From Parapristionchus giblindavisi (lineage: Eukaryota > Nematoda > Chromadorea > Rhabditida > Diplogasteridae): a stretch of 64,000 nt of DNA. This document shows, in pieces, positions 60,936 to 64,000 of this stretch. The notes under the pieces were generated by a model that saw only the letters and a list, made by a program, of their open reading frames with translations, did not search any database and was not told where the DNA came from. The position numbers and the translations under genes were made by a program. The stretch's first letter is position 1, and each line of letters begins with the position of its first letter. The DNA lies in contig CALSFV010000310.1 of assembly GCA_943737045.1 (NCBI GenBank), forward strand, positions 124,001 to 188,000, read 5' to 3'.

Positions 60936-60999
60936 CTCACAGAACAACAACTAAATCTTCTCAAGATTGATCATAACAAAAGCAACTACTAAGCAGCAC

Positions 61000-63900
61000 C
61001 TATGCACCGGACAAAGATATAGTAAATTACACCTATGCTTCAAAGAACAAACAGTAAATTACACCGGTGCACCGAACACGAACCCAGTCTTAAAGACATA
61101 CATTTTCGAGCACCCACATTGTGAGTGAGCACTTTTTATCGATGCGGACAGTTTTGAGTCTTGAAACCCATCTAGAAATAAGCGGGAGATCGAGATTAGT
61201 AAGAATCACGCCATCAGTTTCGAGTACTTTAGATGTAGATCGGGTCAGTTTCGTTCTGATTTCGGGTCAGTTTATAATTCGCAAAAACAATAGATTGTGG
61301 GTGGGGCAAAATATATGCTTAAAGATGATCACAGCGATGAGCACAACACGAACCCAGGCATATAGTAGATTACACCATCCACTCCTATCTGTCTTTGTCG
61401 TCTTTGTGTCTCTTATTTCTTTATTCACGACACTCTGGGGAAATCTACACCCAACTAGATTCGTAAGTTGATTAAGTCGAATCGGGGAAAGGCAATCTCT
61501 TGAAATAGAACTTCTTCCCGAAGGAGTCGTTATATGAATCCCTATAAGATAAGAATGAGAAACACTACGATTTTTCGATTTCCTTGGAAATTTCTCCCCG
61601 CAATGTGTCCAAAACGCGGGGTAACCTGCGGATGGGGGGGGGGAGAAATTACCAGAGTTCTTAGTCTGTGAATTAGGTGCGAAAAGCACTCAAATACAGT
61701 ACAGCCTAATCGAGTTTTGCGCATGCAAATGTAGTTAAAAGGAAATCACACTGGTCCGAGAATAGAAAAGGATACTGTAGCTTTTGAATTTTTATTGTAC
61801 TGGTGGTTTCTCTGCAGTAAGCTCTAGATTTTTCGGCTAAACAGTAGTCAAAACAATACACTAAACTTAGGTAATTATTTAAGCATACTATTTTTGTATT
61901 ATCTCTTCGTCTTTTTGTAGTATAATGACAGATTATAGATTATCATTGCTAAAGAATCGAAGGGGATTTGAGAAAACAGAAATATATGTTTTGACCCGTG
62001 AAGATGAATATCAGAGATGAACGTTGATGACTCATTGTCAGAGAAGTGAAGGGGGACGAGAACGATGTCTGTCGATAAATAATAATAATATAAAAACACT
62101 TCTTCTGATCTAAATCGACACTAGGTCAAATGAGAAACGAGGAATAATAACCGACTGGATGATTGCCAATTGCATAAGAGAGACAAGCGCTGATGAATAG
62201 ACAAAGTATGCAAATGGTTTTCATCCAGTCGGTTACTATTCTTCGGTTCTCATTTGACCTAGTGCCTCTAAATCACCTTACAAGTGTGGTCAAACAGACA
62301 ATGATGGATGATTGTGTTGACTTGTTGTGTATTTATCGAGGCTATCATTCTCATCCTCTTCATCCCTCTCTCTCCCACTCTCCTCTTCCTCTTCTTCTTC
62401 TCTCTCTCTCCTCTTCCTTTCCTATCTCTCTCCCTCTCTCTCCTCCTCTCTCTCCCTTTCTTCCTGATCTCTCCTCTCTTCCTCCCTCTTCCTCTTCCTC
62501 TCGCCTCCGTCTACTCTTACTGCTTTACGATGCCACTACACATCATCATATAACAAAGAAAAAGCAGAAGAGGAGACTAGGAGAAAAATGTGCAGCCATA
62601 AGAAATGAATTAGTGTGTGTATTTTTACACTAAACATATTATCGCCTACCGTAGTGGATAAACTAATCCCATTAGCAAACCATATGCGCCTCCGCCATCC
62701 ATTTTTTGTGTACATGAATAATATGATTTATTCCGGGATATTTATAGAAACGAGGATGGAAAGAATATTTATTAGAGGAGAAAAGGCCGTATAAATCACA
62801 TGCGAATAAAGAATTGACCTTTTTGTGAAAGAACTAGATGGTATGATTGCGCAAAAAGAGGTAAGGAGCAGCATGTATTTTAAGATCATACAATAAAATG
62901 AGGTGAATTAATTGTGAAACTATGAAAAAATATGGTATATTATTATCCTGGAGGGAATGAAAATATTGAATTAAAGGTTCACCTCGATCTATTTTCACTC
63001 TCCGCTTTGGCAAGGCTCTCTCGCAGACACAGATAGCGAGAGAGCGGCGCCAGAGCGGAGAGTTTAAATTAAGCTCGAGTGTGACTTGAACGTGGATTGG
63101 TTAGTGTATAATGATGACTTGAAGACGCTTAAATGAGGAATAACGACTGTCCTTATTATTCGACTCTTCATAGAATTATTTATTGAGTATGACCGATGCG
63201 AGACAAGAAGAATGAAATGAGTTATACTCATTTATTTGACGTTCGGCGGCCATAATCAAGAAATAATTCTATGATATCACTCACAAAATGACAAGAATCA
63301 CACAGTATTTATCTTTCATTAGACTCTTCACAACGCTCTCTCGTTGGGAAAGACCTATGAACTATCATGCGAAAGCGAGAGACGTAAACACGGCGCTCTG
63401 CTACAACCAGCAAGAAGGAAATAAAGTACAATAATACAGACTGGCATGAACATGAAGGACAAATTCTAGAGGCTAACCTTAAAAATCGAAATAGAGGGCG
63501 AGGGCTGATTTGTGGATGAACTGCGATGGTAGGGGAACGATAATAGTTTAGCTTTTATTTTTTTTTATTTTCTTTTTTTTTCGCATTTGGATCAGAGCAT
63601 GAGATGTTCTAACAATAAGCTAAAAGGAAAGAAGAGGTTTTGGCGCCGGCAAAAAGGAATGAAAAGTATCGTAAAAAGTCATAACAATATGTCCTACGAT
63701 GAAACAATGAATGAAGTGAGATGAGATCTATTCTTCAGTCAAGGGAAGTATGAAATAATGGAATGGGAGATTGTCAATTTGCCACCGAAAAATTAAAAAA
63801 ATGAACAACTGATGATTGACTCTTTCTAATTGACGATTAAGCCCTTTTACTATATAGGAACCATACAGGACTAGCATATTCAAGAGTGATGTAACATTTT

Positions 63901-64000
63901 TTTTTGTGCTTTATTACAATTTAAGCGCACCTCGACCTATTTTGAAACTCCCCGCTCTGGAAATGCCCTGTCTCTTTAATGTCTACGAGAGAGCGTTGCC
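61000..64000. other. Terminal region without a supported gene
   Basis: Holds a second CT-rich tract (62347-62510), imperfect inverted repeats around 62115-62265 ('gaccg/cggttactattcttc' type), and MITE-A copies at 62980-63090 and 63922-64000. The missing 5' exon(s) of the F-box-like gene should lie here or beyond; I could not pick them with confidence. Confidence 0.5.

Noticed and set aside
60348..60954. Long ORFs on both strands, Arg/Glu-rich and Ser/Leu-rich
   Set aside because: Both are products of a CT-rich tract, where stop codons are rare on each strand.
62690..62702. ATG GAT GGC as a possible start exon of the F-box-like gene
   Set aside because: Only eight residues before a weak donor, 3 kb away, with no F-box sequence between.

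Overview
This is nuclear DNA of a nematode, most likely a rhabditid or diplogastrid; I cannot name the species. Exons are short, introns are GT-AG with TTTCAG-like acceptors, non-coding DNA is AT-rich, (GCCTAA)n matches the nematode telomere hexamer TTAGGC, and Tc/mariner and RTE-type relics are abundant. All exon structures were read by eye; allow about 2 bp on each boundary.

Layout. (1) About 375-8177 and 17012-25087 are the arms of a large imperfect inverted duplication. Each arm carries, in mirror order, the last six exons of a von Willebrand A (vWA) gene, a 97-residue secreted peptide with three four-cysteine units, and a 58-residue secreted cysteine-rich peptide. Left-arm copies are on +, right-arm copies on -. 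(2) The 8.8-kb spacer (8178-17011) is packed with transposon relics (mariner, two Tc-type elements, a hAT-like MITE, several foldbacks), a 50/55-bp minisatellite, telomere-like repeats, tRNA-like relics and one stray exon of a secretory-pathway Ca2+-ATPase. (3) From 22963 to 49809 on - runs one large gene of about 60 exons and roughly 1,850 codons. It encodes a secreted protein made of repeated EGF-pair + vWA + beta-rich blocks; its last six exons lie in the right arm. (4) From 51005 to about 59760 on - lies an F-box-like, leucine-rich-repeat-like gene whose 5' end was not found. (5) 60-64 kb holds pyrimidine-rich tracts and MITE copies with no gene I can support.

Introns and spacers are littered with about 30 copies of two foldback MITE families and with fragments of a LINE family tailed by (TTTA)n.

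The most unusual feature is the inverted duplication. The 58-residue peptide is identical in both arms (one silent change) while flanking DNA differs by insertions, deletions and substitutions. Each arm has private insertions, and one site looks like a Tc excision scar opposite an occupied site. The right arm's inner edge falls exactly on the end of a Tc-type element. The peptides start with strong signal sequences, so they are probably secreted; their function cannot be read from sequence.
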